62,587 nucleotides of DNA from a virus: the IMG/VR virus record IMGVR_UViG_3300025679_000008, positions 1 to 62,587 of that record; one strand, given 5' to 3'. Every line of letters starts with the position of its first letter. Within the stretch, counting starts at the first letter, position 1. Below, piece by piece: positions 14,481 through 23,655 of the stretch. A model generated the notes under the pieces. It was not told the DNA's origin and ran no database searches. It saw only the letters and a list, made by a program, of their open reading frames with translations. The translations under genes were made by a program, and so were the position numbers.

Positions 14481-17138
14481 ATGCCGGCGATAACCGTATA
14501 CACGGATCCGACAAAGCCTGGTATCTGCAAGGTGCCGGTCTTCAGTGTTGGCGATAGCCAGGCCTGGACGTTCCAATTCAACAACGGGAGCGCGCTCTAC
14601 GATCCGAACGCCGGCAGCGCCGGCGCCGTGTCGGTGGTGCTCGGGTACAAGAACGGCCTGGAGAATATCAACTACCCTTCGGCGTTCCAGTGGGTCGACC
14701 GGTTCAACAACCGGCACATCGGATCCTTTGCCCTGGCCGCTGGGGTCCCTGGATCCCTGGCCTTCGATGAACCTCCCCTGGGCGGGATCTTGGGCAGCAA
14801 CGGCGCCTGGATGTTGGGCGGCGAGGCACCATCCATAGACCAGCGGCTGTCTTCGTATCGCAAGATCTACGCGGATATCGGTGGCGCTGGATATCAATCC
14901 CCACCGGCAATCGGATTCGCTGGATCAGGGACCCTTGCGGCCGCCACGGCAGTTCTCACCGGTCGGGACGGTGGAGTCCAGGCGGTGAATGTCACAACTC
15001 CGGGCACTGGCTATACCAGCGCACCGGCGGTAGGGTTCTCGGGCGGCGGTGGATCCGGAGCTGCAGGTACGGCCATCATCGCCGAGGGCGGCGTGGTCTT
15101 CGTTGTGATCACGAACCCGGGATCAGGCTACACCAGCGCGCCTGCGGTGGCGTTCACCGGCGGCGGCGGGTCTTCGGCCGCGGGAAGTTCCGCGTTGTTC
15201 ACCAATCAGATCATGGGCGCGGCCCTGAGTAACTTTGGCTCGGGATACACTTCAACGCCCGTCGTCAGCCTTTCCGGCGGCGGTGGATCTGGCGGCGTGG
15301 TGGAGGCGCAGATTCAAAACGGATCCGTGGTCGGCGTCGTCGTTGTAAACCCTGGCACCGGGTACAATGCCGGCGCCACCTATCAGCTGGCTTTCAGCGG
15401 CGGTGGTGGATCCGGAGCCGATGCCACGGTCCTGGCGCACATCACAACGGATACGAATCCGGGCACCTTGGGTGCCGTCACCCTGATAAGTGGCGGAGCT
15501 GGGTACACGTCGGCGCCTACGGTGACCGTGGTAGCGGTCGGTGGATCCGGAGCGGCCGCGTCCCTGATCATCTCCGGCGGAGCCATCGTCGGCGCCACCG
15601 TCACGAATCCCGGCAGCGGGTACACGAACCCCCCGCTCACCGTGGTCACCGGCGGCGGCGGATCCGGCGGCGCAATTCACGCGGTAGTGTCCGGAGGCGT
15701 AGTTGCAGCCATCATCGTCGACGTTCCCGGCAGCGGGTACGGAGCTCCGACTGTCGCCTTCACCAATTCGTTGGGCACGGGAGGCACCCTCGCTGCCGTG
15801 ATGCCTTACGCCGGCGTCGGCGGGATCAATTCGATAACCAAGGTCAGCGGCGGGGCTGGGTACACCGCGCCTCCGACGGTTACCTTGGTCGGTGGAGATG
15901 GTACCGGGGCAACCGCCGTGGCCACCTGGGTAGCCGTCGGAAGCACGCCGGTAGTCTCTTTCGTCGTCACGAACCCGGGCACTGGGTACACGATTCCTCC
16001 GGCCGTGGTGATCTCAGGGGCCTCCGGATCCGGGGCGGCGGGGACCGCCATCGTGACCTCGGCAGGGATTCAATCCCTCGTGGTTGTCGCCGGCGGATCC
16101 GGGTACGAGGTCAACGCGCTGCTCCCCCTGGTCTTCAGCGGATCTAATCTTTCGCCTGCCACCGGCTACGCCACAACCGATAGCACGGGCCGCGTCATCT
16201 CGGCTACACTGACCGGGCCCGGGATCTACGGCGGCCCGGGCCTTCCCACGATAACCGTGTCCACAGGTAGCGGCACGGGCGCCTCGGTGGTGGCTTCGTG
16301 GATGCCTGGGCTTGGAGTCTCCTTGTCGATCTCAGCGCTTACTCTGGTGAGTGGAGGCTCTGGATATCCGGCAGGAGTGTCTGGATTCCCGATCAACTTT
16401 GTCGGGCCCTCCATCACCCCGGCCCAGGCCACGATCGACACCAATGGAAGCGGTGTGATCACGTCGGTATCCCTGACGGTTCCCGGGCTATACACGCAAC
16501 TACCGACGATATTCATCCCCTACTTTGGCTCGGGCGCTGTGATTCAGATCCAAGGACCGCAGCCGATTACGCCTTTGGGATCAGTATCATCCCTGACCGT
16601 GATAAATCCCGGCACAGGATATACCTCCGCTCCTTCGCTCACGTTCACTAGAGGAGGAGGCGCCAACGCTGCGGGTTCGGTATCAGCCACGTCCACGACG
16701 ATCTCTTCAGTAACCATCCAATCGGCTGGCGATTCATATCAGGCGGCCATCGATATATCTCTCACCCCGAATTATAATTCCGTCCTCAGCCCAGCCGGCA
16801 TGCTCACGTATGACGTGCCGTTCCTGAAGAACCCGATCACCCTCGAGGTCCTGAAGTCGGTGACGGCAACGCCGGCGACGAATGAGAGGACGATCTTTGG
16901 GGGCACGTCGTCGATATACGACAACTCGCTTTTGATAATCCGGCCGAAGGTCCTGGTTCAACCGTCCCTCACCCTGCAGCCCGACAATGTCACCTATGCG
17001 GCAACCTTCAACCCGGTCACGCCTTTCGTCCTGGCATGCCTCAGGTTCCGTAGGAGTATGACGATGGATCTCCTGATCTACGGAGGAGGGAGGCTCCTCT
17101 TCAGCGGCTCGCTCACGGTCTACAACATCATCCAGTAA
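14481..17138 (+). CDS. Large glycine-rich repeat tail protein (885 aa)
   Basis: After about 130 residues that look like an N-terminal attachment domain (YTDPTKPGICKVPVFSVGDS), about a dozen imperfect copies of a 35-50 residue unit follow. Each has the form V-x-N-P-G-[ST]-G-Y-T-S-A-P followed by a strand and a FSGGGGSGA turn. Such GSGYTSAP repeats occur in tail fibres and surface proteins of many phages. The last 100 residues are non-repetitive and may close the fold. The protein is probably a tail or virion-surface component. Gly-Ser is usually encoded as GGATCC here. Confidence 0.8.
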   Translation: MPAITVYTDPTKPGICKVPVFSVGDSQAWTFQFNNGSALYDPNAGSAGAVSVVLGYKNGLENINYPSAFQWVDRFNNRHIGSFALAAGVPGSLAFDEPPLGGILGSNGAWMLGGEAPSIDQRLSSYRKIYADIGGAGYQSPPAIGFAGSGTLAAATAVLTGRDGGVQAVNVTTPGTGYTSAPAVGFSGGGGSGAAGTAIIAEGGVVFVVITNPGSGYTSAPAVAFTGGGGSSAAGSSALFTNQIMGAALSNFGSGYTSTPVVSLSGGGGSGGVVEAQIQNGSVVGVVVVNPGTGYNAGATYQLAFSGGGGSGADATVLAHITTDTNPGTLGAVTLISGGAGYTSAPTVTVVAVGGSGAAASLIISGGAIVGATVTNPGSGYTNPPLTVVTGGGGSGGAIHAVVSGGVVAAIIVDVPGSGYGAPTVAFTNSLGTGGTLAAVMPYAGVGGINSITKVSGGAGYTAPPTVTLVGGDGTGATAVATWVAVGSTPVVSFVVTNPGTGYTIPPAVVISGASGSGAAGTAIVTSAGIQSLVVVAGGSGYEVNALLPLVFSGSNLSPATGYATTDSTGRVISATLTGPGIYGGPGLPTITVSTGSGTGASVVASWMPGLGVSLSISALTLVSGGSGYPAGVSGFPINFVGPSITPAQATIDTNGSGVITSVSLTVPGLYTQLPTIFIPYFGSGAVIQIQGPQPITPLGSVSSLTVINPGTGYTSAPSLTFTRGGGANAAGSVSATSTTISSVTIQSAGDSYQAAIDISLTPNYNSVLSPAGMLTYDVPFLKNPITLEVLKSVTATPATNERTIFGGTSSIYDNSLLIIRPKVLVQPSLTLQPDNVTYAATFNPVTPFVLACLRFRRSMTMDLLIYGGGRLLFSGSLTVYNIIQ

Positions 17139-17800
17139 TGTCCTTCGTGCTAACCGACCTCGAGGAGATCGGCAGCGCCGAGGCCGGCCTCGGCGTGCGG
17201 CCTGCCATCCAGACCGCCGGAGGCGCCACCAACCTGGTCTTCAAGCGCCGCTTCAGGGTCAACGCCAACACCTACCAGAATTATCTCTTCCCGGTCCTGA
17301 ACCTGCCGAACGCCGCGGCGTACATCCAGGACAAGAAGTATAACGCTCTCGCGGGCCTGACGCCGGCGTACCTGGTGGGCCAGGATGTCGAACCGTTCAA
17401 CGAGGTCGACGTCGCCCTGGTGTGCGAGTTCGCGATGGTTCCGTCCTCCTGGAACGAGTACAACAACATGACGGTCAGCTTCCCTGGCGTGGCCCAGAGC
17501 AGCCTGTATGCCCCCGACGAGGCCCTCTTCCGCAGCTCGAATCTAACCGAGCGAACGCAGATCAGGATCTACCATCAATACTTCCTGGGCCAGCCGACCG
17601 GGATCCCGACCTACGATCTCTTCAACCCTGTCGATCAGTTCGGGAACCGGACCAACGTGATCGACGACAATTCGGATCCCAGCGCGGACGAGTACATTTC
17701 GATGATCAACGGCCGCCAGGAGATCGTTAAGGACTCCCCGGTCATCCCGTGGAAGGGCGATATCTGGGAGGTGCGAACGGTGTTCGCGCTGGCACAATGA
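17138..17800 (+). CDS. Hypothetical tail-region protein (220 aa)
   Basis: Start ATG overlaps the previous stop (TAATG). The protein has a mixed alpha-beta profile with FKRRFRVNANTYQNYLFPVLN, ALVCEFAMVPSSWNEYN and TRTQIRIYHQYFLGQP-type strands; the last 30 residues include DSPVIPWKGDIWEVR. It is a full-length structural-looking protein placed between the glycine-repeat protein and a small coiled-coil protein. The family is not recognised; tail completion or tube assembly would fit. Confidence 0.65.
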   Translation: MSFVLTDLEEIGSAEAGLGVRPAIQTAGGATNLVFKRRFRVNANTYQNYLFPVLNLPNAAAYIQDKKYNALAGLTPAYLVGQDVEPFNEVDVALVCEFAMVPSSWNEYNNMTVSFPGVAQSSLYAPDEALFRSSNLTERTQIRIYHQYFLGQPTGIPTYDLFNPVDQFGNRTNVIDDNSDPSADEYISMINGRQEIVKDSPVIPWKGDIWEVRTVFALAQ

Positions 17801-18000
17801 GCGACGACGACGCCAATAGGATCAAGGCCCTCGAGGACCGCCTGGCCAAGGCGGAGAAGAAGCTCGAGGAGCACGCGGCCAAGATCCTGCCCTGGAGCCA
17901 TGTCCAATTCTCTGCCGAATCCGGGGGAGGAGACGTGCAAATGGGCGTGGACAACGTGATCCTTAGGCCCTTCAGCTCCACCCCGGCGGGAAGCCGATAG
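17797..18000 (+). CDS. Small coiled-coil protein (67 aa)
   Basis: The ATG overlaps the upstream stop (ATGA, 17797-17800). The first 35 residues form a heptad-rich helix (ANRIKALEDRLAKAEKKLEEHAAK) and the rest is short and beta-like. Small coiled-coil proteins in tail operons often act as chaperones or trimerising domains. No family is recognised. The gene leads directly into the next (stop at 17998, start at 18002). Confidence 0.7.
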   Translation: MSDDDANRIKALEDRLAKAEKKLEEHAAKILPWSHVQFSAESGGGDVQMGVDNVILRPFSSTPAGSR

Positions 18001-18001
18001 C

Positions 18002-18664
18002 ATGCCACGCAAGAAATCACCACTCGAGTCCTTCCACATCCGACGCTTCACCGGCATCGAGACGAAGGTGGGCGCCATCGAGCAGCAGCTCGGGACGCTG
18101 CGCCGGGCGGACGCCACGAACGCCGTGCCGCTGGGCGAGATCTCCTTCGGCCCCAACTGGCAGTCGGCCTTCGGCCTCTCCAACCTGGCTACCCAGATCA
18201 CGGCCGCGCTGTCCGGGGCCGACGTAACCAAGGTTCACTTCGTCACCGTCGCCGGCGGCGGGTCGACCTTCCTGGTAGCCTGGGACCTGGCCAACGCCCG
18301 GCCGCAGGGGATCTGGAATGTCACCGGCAACGGCAGCCCATTCGCCGTGGCTCCTACGGTAAGCACGGTCGCGCCTCAATCCTCCAACCACACGGAGAAG
18401 ATCACCTTCACCGGCGGAGCAGTACCCAGGTCGGTGACGATCATCGACCTGGCGCGAAGCACCGGCGATCGCTGCGTCATCGACTGCATCCTGCCGGCGG
18501 TGGCGGGGATCGCGATCAGCTTCTTCGATAACGCGGCCTACACGGCCGCCGGCGCCGCGCTCGCTGTCTTCACCACGGATGGGAGCGCACTGTCCGCAAC
18601 GCTCGAGTTCGTCTTCAACAGCGCCGGAGCCTGGGAATACCTCGAGGCGCAGGCGCCCTCCTAA
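18002..18664 (+). CDS. Beta-sandwich-like tail protein, paralogue A (220 aa)
   Basis: The N-terminus has a coiled-coil segment (GIETKVGAIEQQLGTLRRA), the middle a beta-rich unit, and the C-terminal 90 residues (from HTEKITFTGGAV) match the next protein in order and spacing: EKITF, GDRCVIDCILP, GIAISFFD, AVFTTDG, LEFVFNSAGAWEYLEA. The two C-termini are clearly related by duplication. Likely a tail or fibre component, with the helical segment giving a trimer. Function is inferred from context only. Confidence 0.7.
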   Translation: MPRKKSPLESFHIRRFTGIETKVGAIEQQLGTLRRADATNAVPLGEISFGPNWQSAFGLSNLATQITAALSGADVTKVHFVTVAGGGSTFLVAWDLANARPQGIWNVTGNGSPFAVAPTVSTVAPQSSNHTEKITFTGGAVPRSVTIIDLARSTGDRCVIDCILPAVAGIAISFFDNAAYTAAGAALAVFTTDGSALSATLEFVFNSAGAWEYLEAQAPS

Positions 18665-18666
18665 CC

Positions 18667-19023
18667 ATGCCCCTTCCTTCAAATAGCTACCACAGCTCCA
18701 CGTTCTCGGCCGCCGGCACCCTGACCGTGACGCCCCCGGGCGAGAACCACGTCGAGCGCATCTCCTTCGCCGGCGCGGCCGCGGGCGCCTACAACATCGC
18801 CCTGGCGATCGACGGCCTGCACTTCCCTGGTGACCGCATTGTCCTGGCTATGACCTGGCCGATCATGACCGCGGGCATCGCAATCAGCATCTACTCGGGC
18901 ACAGTGACGGGATCTCCGATCGCCACGTTCACCCCGGACGGCGTCAACCTCACCGGCGCCTTCGAGTTCGTCTACAACAGCTCCTTCGCCTGGGAGTACC
19001 AGCGCTCCAAGGTTCCCGCCTAA
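18667..19023 (+). CDS. Beta-sandwich-like tail protein, paralogue B (118 aa)
   Basis: This protein is almost only the shared domain of the preceding gene: HVERISFAGAA, GDRIVLAMTWP, GIAISIYSG, ATFTPDG, AFEFVYNSSFAWEYQR align with paralogue A at about a third identity. It lacks the N-terminal coiled coil. Its opening (MPLPSNSYHSSTF) is echoed by the following protein (MPANSYNSQTN). It may be a decoration partner or a second-layer tail protein. Confidence 0.7.
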   Translation: MPLPSNSYHSSTFSAAGTLTVTPPGENHVERISFAGAAAGAYNIALAIDGLHFPGDRIVLAMTWPIMTAGIAISIYSGTVTGSPIATFTPDGVNLTGAFEFVYNSSFAWEYQRSKVPA

Positions 19024-20528
19024 TGCCGGCGAATAGCTACAACAGTCAGACTAACGCTCAGTCGGCGGTACCCGTTATCACGGCGAGCGCGTCGGCGCCG
19101 TGGCGCGGCTACACCGCGGGCCTGCCCTGGTACGGATCCCAGATCGAGGGCGAGATCTGGCTGGGCAACGGTACGGATACCAACCTGGTCTGGAAGCTCA
19201 ACAACACGCTCGCCGTCCTGGGCCCGGTCTCGACGCCGTCCGATCCCTACGATCCCTCCCAGTTTCAATTCCCGCCCCTCCTTGCCTGGGGCCAGGCGAT
19301 CGACGGCATCGTCTACGGCGTGGGGAACATCACCTTTCCGTTGAGGATCTGGGCCACGGAGCCGCCGAACATAAACTTCCCGGTCAACCAGGGAATTAAA
19401 ACGACCGCGTATTCCTGGAAGGACCTGCAGGTCCCGCCCGAAAGCACGGCGATCTCGGCCCTCAGCATCATCGGCGAGCGGATCGTGGCGCATCTCAATA
19501 TCGGATCCCCGATGGCACTCGCCCGGGTGAATGCCTCCTCCGGCGGCTGGAAGCTGGACCAGGTGCCGCTCGAGGCCAACGCCTCGGCGCTCACGCCGAA
19601 TTGCGTTCGGGATACCAAGTTCGCGCCGTTCTACCTGGGGACGGACCTCGAGATCTACAGCCCGAAGATGCAGCGGTCCTACAATAAGTCCGGGACCCGG
19701 GACGTCGACATCGTCACCGACAAGAGCAGCGGCGCCTGGAACCGCCAGGCCACGAAGCCGGCCGCCGGCACGGACTACTTCATCGTCTACGATGAGAAGA
19801 ACGGGCGCTTCTGGGTTTGGATGCAGATGGCGGCCACTGGGCGAAACATCCTCTACTGCTACGATCAGCGGGCCCACGCGATCAACGGGCCCTGGCACTA
19901 CCCTGACTTCCTCGCCGTCTGCCAGCTGAAGGACTCCCAGAAGGGGTGCATCGTCGCCGGCATCACAAGGGACGGGGCCTTCCTATGGGCCGACCTGGGC
20001 TCCGTCGGCAAGATGCCGGACGAGACGTACAGCGATCCCTTGGGCGTCAACTACGGGATCTTCGGATCCGCCCCCACGATCACGCCCGGGATACCATACG
20101 TCGGCGTCAGCGCGGACGGCACGCAGTTCATGGAGGTCCTGAACGGCGTTGCGATCAACATCTCGAATCCCTTTGGCGACTGGGCCTTGGGCCCGATCGT
20201 GGCGTCCATGTTCTTCATGAATGCGAAGGTCTCGATCATCGAGCTATCGGAGGCCGACTTCGGGCAGCCGGATCTCATGAAGGAGTTCGTCAACTGCCGC
20301 TCCCTCTGGAAGAAGAGCAGCCGCGTCTACGCCGGCTACTACGTGAACGCCAACGGCTACAACTACGGGGGGTTCCGCGGTCTGCAGTTCCCGAATGACA
20401 ACTGGGAGAATGCGATCGGCGGGATGGGGTCGACGGCGAAGCTGCGGGTGATAGCTATCACCTTCAACGACCAGCCGGCGCGGCTCTTAGCCCTGAGTCC
20501 TGAGTTCTTGGTAGCAGTTGAATCGTGA
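19023..20528 (+). CDS. Hypothetical tail protein (501 aa)
   Basis: Start ATG overlaps the preceding stop (TAATG). The protein is beta-rich throughout, with repeated WxxG-type strands (YGSQIEGEIWLGNG, DYFIVYDEKNGRFWVWMQMA, GAFLWADLGSVGK) suggestive of a beta-propeller-like or tail-tube fold. No transmembrane or enzymatic motif is seen. It is the last of the adjacent tail genes before the modification cassette. Position suggests a tail hub, tube or adhesion component. Confidence 0.65.
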   Translation: MPANSYNSQTNAQSAVPVITASASAPWRGYTAGLPWYGSQIEGEIWLGNGTDTNLVWKLNNTLAVLGPVSTPSDPYDPSQFQFPPLLAWGQAIDGIVYGVGNITFPLRIWATEPPNINFPVNQGIKTTAYSWKDLQVPPESTAISALSIIGERIVAHLNIGSPMALARVNASSGGWKLDQVPLEANASALTPNCVRDTKFAPFYLGTDLEIYSPKMQRSYNKSGTRDVDIVTDKSSGAWNRQATKPAAGTDYFIVYDEKNGRFWVWMQMAATGRNILYCYDQRAHAINGPWHYPDFLAVCQLKDSQKGCIVAGITRDGAFLWADLGSVGKMPDETYSDPLGVNYGIFGSAPTITPGIPYVGVSADGTQFMEVLNGVAINISNPFGDWALGPIVASMFFMNAKVSIIELSEADFGQPDLMKEFVNCRSLWKKSSRVYAGYYVNANGYNYGGFRGLQFPNDNWENAIGGMGSTAKLRVIAITFNDQPARLLALSPEFLVAVES

Positions 20529-20621
20529 TTGACGCCAGCCTGCGCGGTTCCATCACCCTTCCGTCCGAGAACCAGGAGGAATTAGCTTGCGGACTATATC
20601 GGGCGTATATTGGTTGCCCGA

Positions 20622-20840
20622 ATGGCTACCATCGTACGCAAGGCCCTGTTCGTCCAGATCCCCGAGAAGGAGCACAAGAAGGTAACTGACGAGTGCAAGC
20701 GCCTGGAGATCCCGCAGTGGCAGTTTATCGCGCACGCCATCCGCCATGCACCGAAGCTCACCAGGGGAAAGGGTGACGCGGCCCACGTCATCGTGTCGGG
20801 TCTCGAGCCGCGGAATCGCAAGAGCATCGGGCGTGGCTAA
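20622..20840 (+). CDS. Small basic regulator-like protein (72 aa)
   Basis: The ATG at 20622 opens a 72-residue protein with ALFVQIPEKEHKKVTDECKRLEIPQWQFIAHAIRHA, which resembles the helix-turn-helix end of small ribbon or RHH-type regulators, but I cannot identify the family. The best ribosome-binding site (AGGAGG at 20575-20580) is too far upstream, so the start is uncertain. The final 8 bases overlap the glycosyltransferase start. Confidence 0.55.
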   Translation: MATIVRKALFVQIPEKEHKKVTDECKRLEIPQWQFIAHAIRHAPKLTRGKGDAAHVIVSGLEPRNRKSIGRG

Positions 20841-22359
20841 GTTTCTGGTCAGCGTGCTTTCCCTCAACCGGGTTGAGGGAGTCAAGAAGTGTCTATCCGC
20901 GGTCCTCGCCGGCGGTGGCGACTTCATCCTGCGCCTGGTGGACAACGCCTCGAGTGACGGCACCGGCCGATACTTTGAGCAGCTGTCGGCGTCGGATCCC
21001 AGGGTGATATCGCCGACGATCGAGAAGGAAAACCAGGGGTTCCAGATCCCGAATGAGGAGTCATTGCGGCATGCCATTGCCCGCGAGATCCCCTACCTGG
21101 TCCTCCTGAATGACGACACGCGGCCGCCGGCGGGGTGGCTGGACCGCATGGCGGCCGTCTTCGATCGGGATCCTGGAGTTGCGGCCGTCGGCGCACTGGG
21201 CGGATGCAACGAGATCACACCGGCGTTTCACGGCACAGGCGGGGTTCGCCTCGAGTACATCGAGGGGTCCTGCCTCATGATCGACATCAAGAAGCTGCTG
21301 CGGGTTCGCTCAACACTCTTCGATCCGAACCTGACCTTCATGTACGGGGAGGACGCGGACCTTAGCCTCGAGCTGCGCCGGGCCGGTTGGCGGATCGCCC
21401 AGGTGAACATGAATATCGAGCACCTGGGGGCCGCGAGCCGCCTCGCCAATCCTGAGCTCAAGGCCCGGTGCGAGGCGGCCGAAGCCAAGAACCACAAGTA
21501 CCTTCTAAGGAAGTGGGCGCACTACCTGAAGGTCCGGCGCTTTGACCACAGGATCGTGGTGCGCCGGCGGCACGCCTCGGGGGACGTCGTCCTGATCACC
21601 CCTTTCCTGCGGGCCCTGGCGAAGCAGAACCCGCTCTCGCCGCTCTTCGTCGAGACGATGTTCCCGGATCTCTTCTACGGAAACCCGCACGTCTCGTATG
21701 CCGCCCAGAAGGTTCACCCGCTGGCCGATGATCTTACGATCGACCTGGACATGGTCAGCGAGAACGGCCCGATGCGGCACTTTGTCTCGAGCTACTTCAG
21801 CGCCGGACCAATCGACCTGCCCCGGCCCAAGAAGTATGTGACCGAGATGCACTTTGACCAGGCCTGGCAGAAGCCGGCGCCCGGGCGCTGGTGCGCCATG
21901 CACGTCGGGCCGACTACCTGGAAGGCTAAGAATTGGCCGTACGATCGCTTCAACGCGGTGGCCGAGCTGCTCTCCGTGAAGGGATGGAAGATCGTCCTGG
22001 TGGGCAACGGATCCGACGGCGACGTCGTCCGCCACCAGGACTACCGCAACCAGACCACCACCCGCCAGCTGGCCGCGATCCTAGCCGGCTGCGATCTCTT
22101 CGTCGGCGTCGATAGCTTCCCGATGCACGTCGCCCAGGCCGTCGGTACGCCGACCGTGGGGATCTTCGGCGTCACTGAGGGCAAGTACATCATGACCGAT
22201 GGATCCCCGCACGTCTCATGTGACGCGGATCCCATGCACCCGCGCGCCGGCGAGCGCCACCGAGTAGCCGGGGTTTGTTATATTGACGAACCCGGGGACG
22301 TGATCAGGACTGTCTCGGTTACCCAGGTACTCAAAGCCATCGACTCCCTAACCAAATGA
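20833..22359 (+). CDS. GT2-GT9 fusion glycosyltransferase (508 aa)
   Basis: Two glycosyltransferase domains are fused. Residues 1-230 are GT2: VSVLSLNRVEG, VDNASSDGTG at 36-45, the metal-binding NDDT at 93-96, and ED at 173-174 in YGEDADLSLELRRAGW. Residues 245-505 are GT9: GDVVLITPFLRALAKQNP, and CDLFVGVDSFPMHVAQAVGT with VGIFG at about 420-446. GT2 enzymes use UDP- or dTDP-sugars; GT9 enzymes transfer heptose. The start is the GTG at 20833, since upstream codons belong to the previous gene. It could add two sugars in sequence to one acceptor. It begins a modification cassette within the structural operon. Confidence 0.85.
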   Translation: MAKFLVSVLSLNRVEGVKKCLSAVLAGGGDFILRLVDNASSDGTGRYFEQLSASDPRVISPTIEKENQGFQIPNEESLRHAIAREIPYLVLLNDDTRPPAGWLDRMAAVFDRDPGVAAVGALGGCNEITPAFHGTGGVRLEYIEGSCLMIDIKKLLRVRSTLFDPNLTFMYGEDADLSLELRRAGWRIAQVNMNIEHLGAASRLANPELKARCEAAEAKNHKYLLRKWAHYLKVRRFDHRIVVRRRHASGDVVLITPFLRALAKQNPLSPLFVETMFPDLFYGNPHVSYAAQKVHPLADDLTIDLDMVSENGPMRHFVSSYFSAGPIDLPRPKKYVTEMHFDQAWQKPAPGRWCAMHVGPTTWKAKNWPYDRFNAVAELLSVKGWKIVLVGNGSDGDVVRHQDYRNQTTTRQLAAILAGCDLFVGVDSFPMHVAQAVGTPTVGIFGVTEGKYIMTDGSPHVSCDADPMHPRAGERHRVAGVCYIDEPGDVIRTVSVTQVLKAIDSLTK

Positions 22360-22592
22360 GCATGTTCACAAAGACAGACCGCGCCGCCACGAGACCCCCA
22401 GGGAGCGGAGACAGGTACCCGCTCTGGCTCAACCTGAAGAGCGGCAACCGTGTTCGCGGCTGGTACGAACCCAAGTCCGGCCGCTACATGAAGTTCCCGG
22501 CCCCTGGTACCGATGGCCCCTCGGTGGATGTCCACGATGACGTCGATACCTGGGAGGTCGCCCGGGATCTCAGCTCCAGGACCGGGCAATGA
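22356..22592 (+). CDS. Hypothetical protein (78 aa)
   Basis: The ATG overlaps the preceding stop (ATGA). The 78 residues are charged and contain RYPLWLNLKSGNRVRGWYEPKSG and a DVHDDVDTWEVARDL end. No membrane segment. It lies between the GT2-GT9 fusion and a second GT2, so it may act with them, but there is no direct evidence. Confidence 0.6.
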   Translation: MSMFTKTDRAATRPPGSGDRYPLWLNLKSGNRVRGWYEPKSGRYMKFPAPGTDGPSVDVHDDVDTWEVARDLSSRTGQ

Positions 22593-23365
22593 GTGTTCCC
22601 CGCCAGCGCGGCTTGACCGGCATTGTCCCTGTACGCAACGGGGACGAGCTCGACTATTGCTGGCGCCTGGCTGTGGCGAGCCTCCTGCCGGTGTGCGACG
22701 AAGTCATTATCAGCGACGGCGAGTCCACCGACGGCACGTTCGAGGCGGCGGAGGCCCTGGCGGCCGCCAATCCCAAAATCAAGGTGGTGCGCTGGGAGTG
22801 GCCGGATCCCAAGGGCGATCACTGGTTCCTGACCAAGTGGCTCAACTGGACCCAGCAGCTCGCCGGCTACGACATGATCGTCCACCTGGACGCCGACGAG
22901 GCGATCGACCCCTGCAGCTACCCGCGCATGCGCGAGGCGGTCCAGCACCGGGAGGCGCTCTGGTTCCACCGGATCAACCTCTGGCTGGATCCCCAGCACG
23001 AGGCGCCGCACGGCACGGTTTGCGCTCACCGCGTCGTCTACATGGGCCCGGGCGAGTACAAGGCGATCTCCGACAATATCTACGTGGAGGGCGAACCGGA
23101 CATCAAGCAGGTCGCCAAGAGCGACGACTCGCTCCGGATCTGGCACCTGGGGTTTCTCCGGGACAAGGTGAAGTTCATTAAGAAGTGGAGGACCGAGGCT
23201 ACCTATCTCGTGAACACCGTGGATCCTCGCTGCGTGCAGTGCGAGCAGACGGGCGAGGACTGGGTCGCGCTGACCATGTGGAAGGATCGGGAGCTGATCG
23301 TCCACGGCCTCGAGATCCCGGAGTTCCTAAAGCCCTGGTTGAAGGAGAGAGGACACAGACCATGA
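22589..23365 (+). CDS. GT2 family glycosyltransferase (258 aa)
   Basis: Start overlaps the preceding stop by ATGA. The fold is GT-A: VPVRNGDELDYCWRLAVASL, EVIISDGESTDGTFEAAEAL at 38-57, and the metal-binding DADEA at 101-105 after DMIVHL. A WPDPKGDHWF segment lies between. Nothing identifies the sugar. It is probably a single-sugar transferase, downstream of the fused enzyme, and could extend the same glycan. Membrane segments are absent, so the acceptor is likely soluble or a virion or DNA component. Confidence 0.85.
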   Translation: MSVPRQRGLTGIVPVRNGDELDYCWRLAVASLLPVCDEVIISDGESTDGTFEAAEALAAANPKIKVVRWEWPDPKGDHWFLTKWLNWTQQLAGYDMIVHLDADEAIDPCSYPRMREAVQHREALWFHRINLWLDPQHEAPHGTVCAHRVVYMGPGEYKAISDNIYVEGEPDIKQVAKSDDSLRIWHLGFLRDKVKFIKKWRTEATYLVNTVDPRCVQCEQTGEDWVALTMWKDRELIVHGLEIPEFLKPWLKERGHRP

Positions 23366-23655
23366 ATATAAACTGGAAGGTGATAACAAAAGAGTCGACG
23401 TGCTGGCAATACGAGGTCGATGGGCTCGTGTGCCGGATCGAATACTGCGGCGCTTTCAATCCTAGCATAGAGCTCGCTAATGTCGGCTTCCATGCGCGGA
23501 CCGGTATGGGGCTATTCGATCATTCCTGGTATTCCTTCAGGATGTCCATGACAGGGTTCCGCACGCTCGAGTCCGCCCAGAAGTGGGTGGAGGCAAATAT
23601 ACAGTTCGCTATCATCAATATCGCCCCGTTAAAGAAGGCGATCGAAGCGCGATGA
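23362..23655 (+). CDS. Hypothetical protein (97 aa)
   Basis: ATG 23362 overlaps the glycosyltransferase stop (ATGA). It begins MNINWKVITKESTCWQYEVDG and has a VCRIEYCGAFNPSIELANVGF segment with two cysteines near each other, followed by a beta strand and a helix. The protein is alpha-beta in profile. I do not recognise a family. Co-translated with the acetyltransferase-like gene that follows. Confidence 0.6.
   Translation: MNINWKVITKESTCWQYEVDGLVCRIEYCGAFNPSIELANVGFHARTGMGLFDHSWYSFRMSMTGFRTLESAQKWVEANIQFAIINIAPLKKAIEAR

Noticed and set aside
20525-20689. 54-codon frame beginning at a GTG overlapping the stop of the 501-residue tail protein
   Set aside because: It overlaps almost half of the adjacent small gene in another frame, and its C-terminal sequence is not protein-like, so it is more likely chance.
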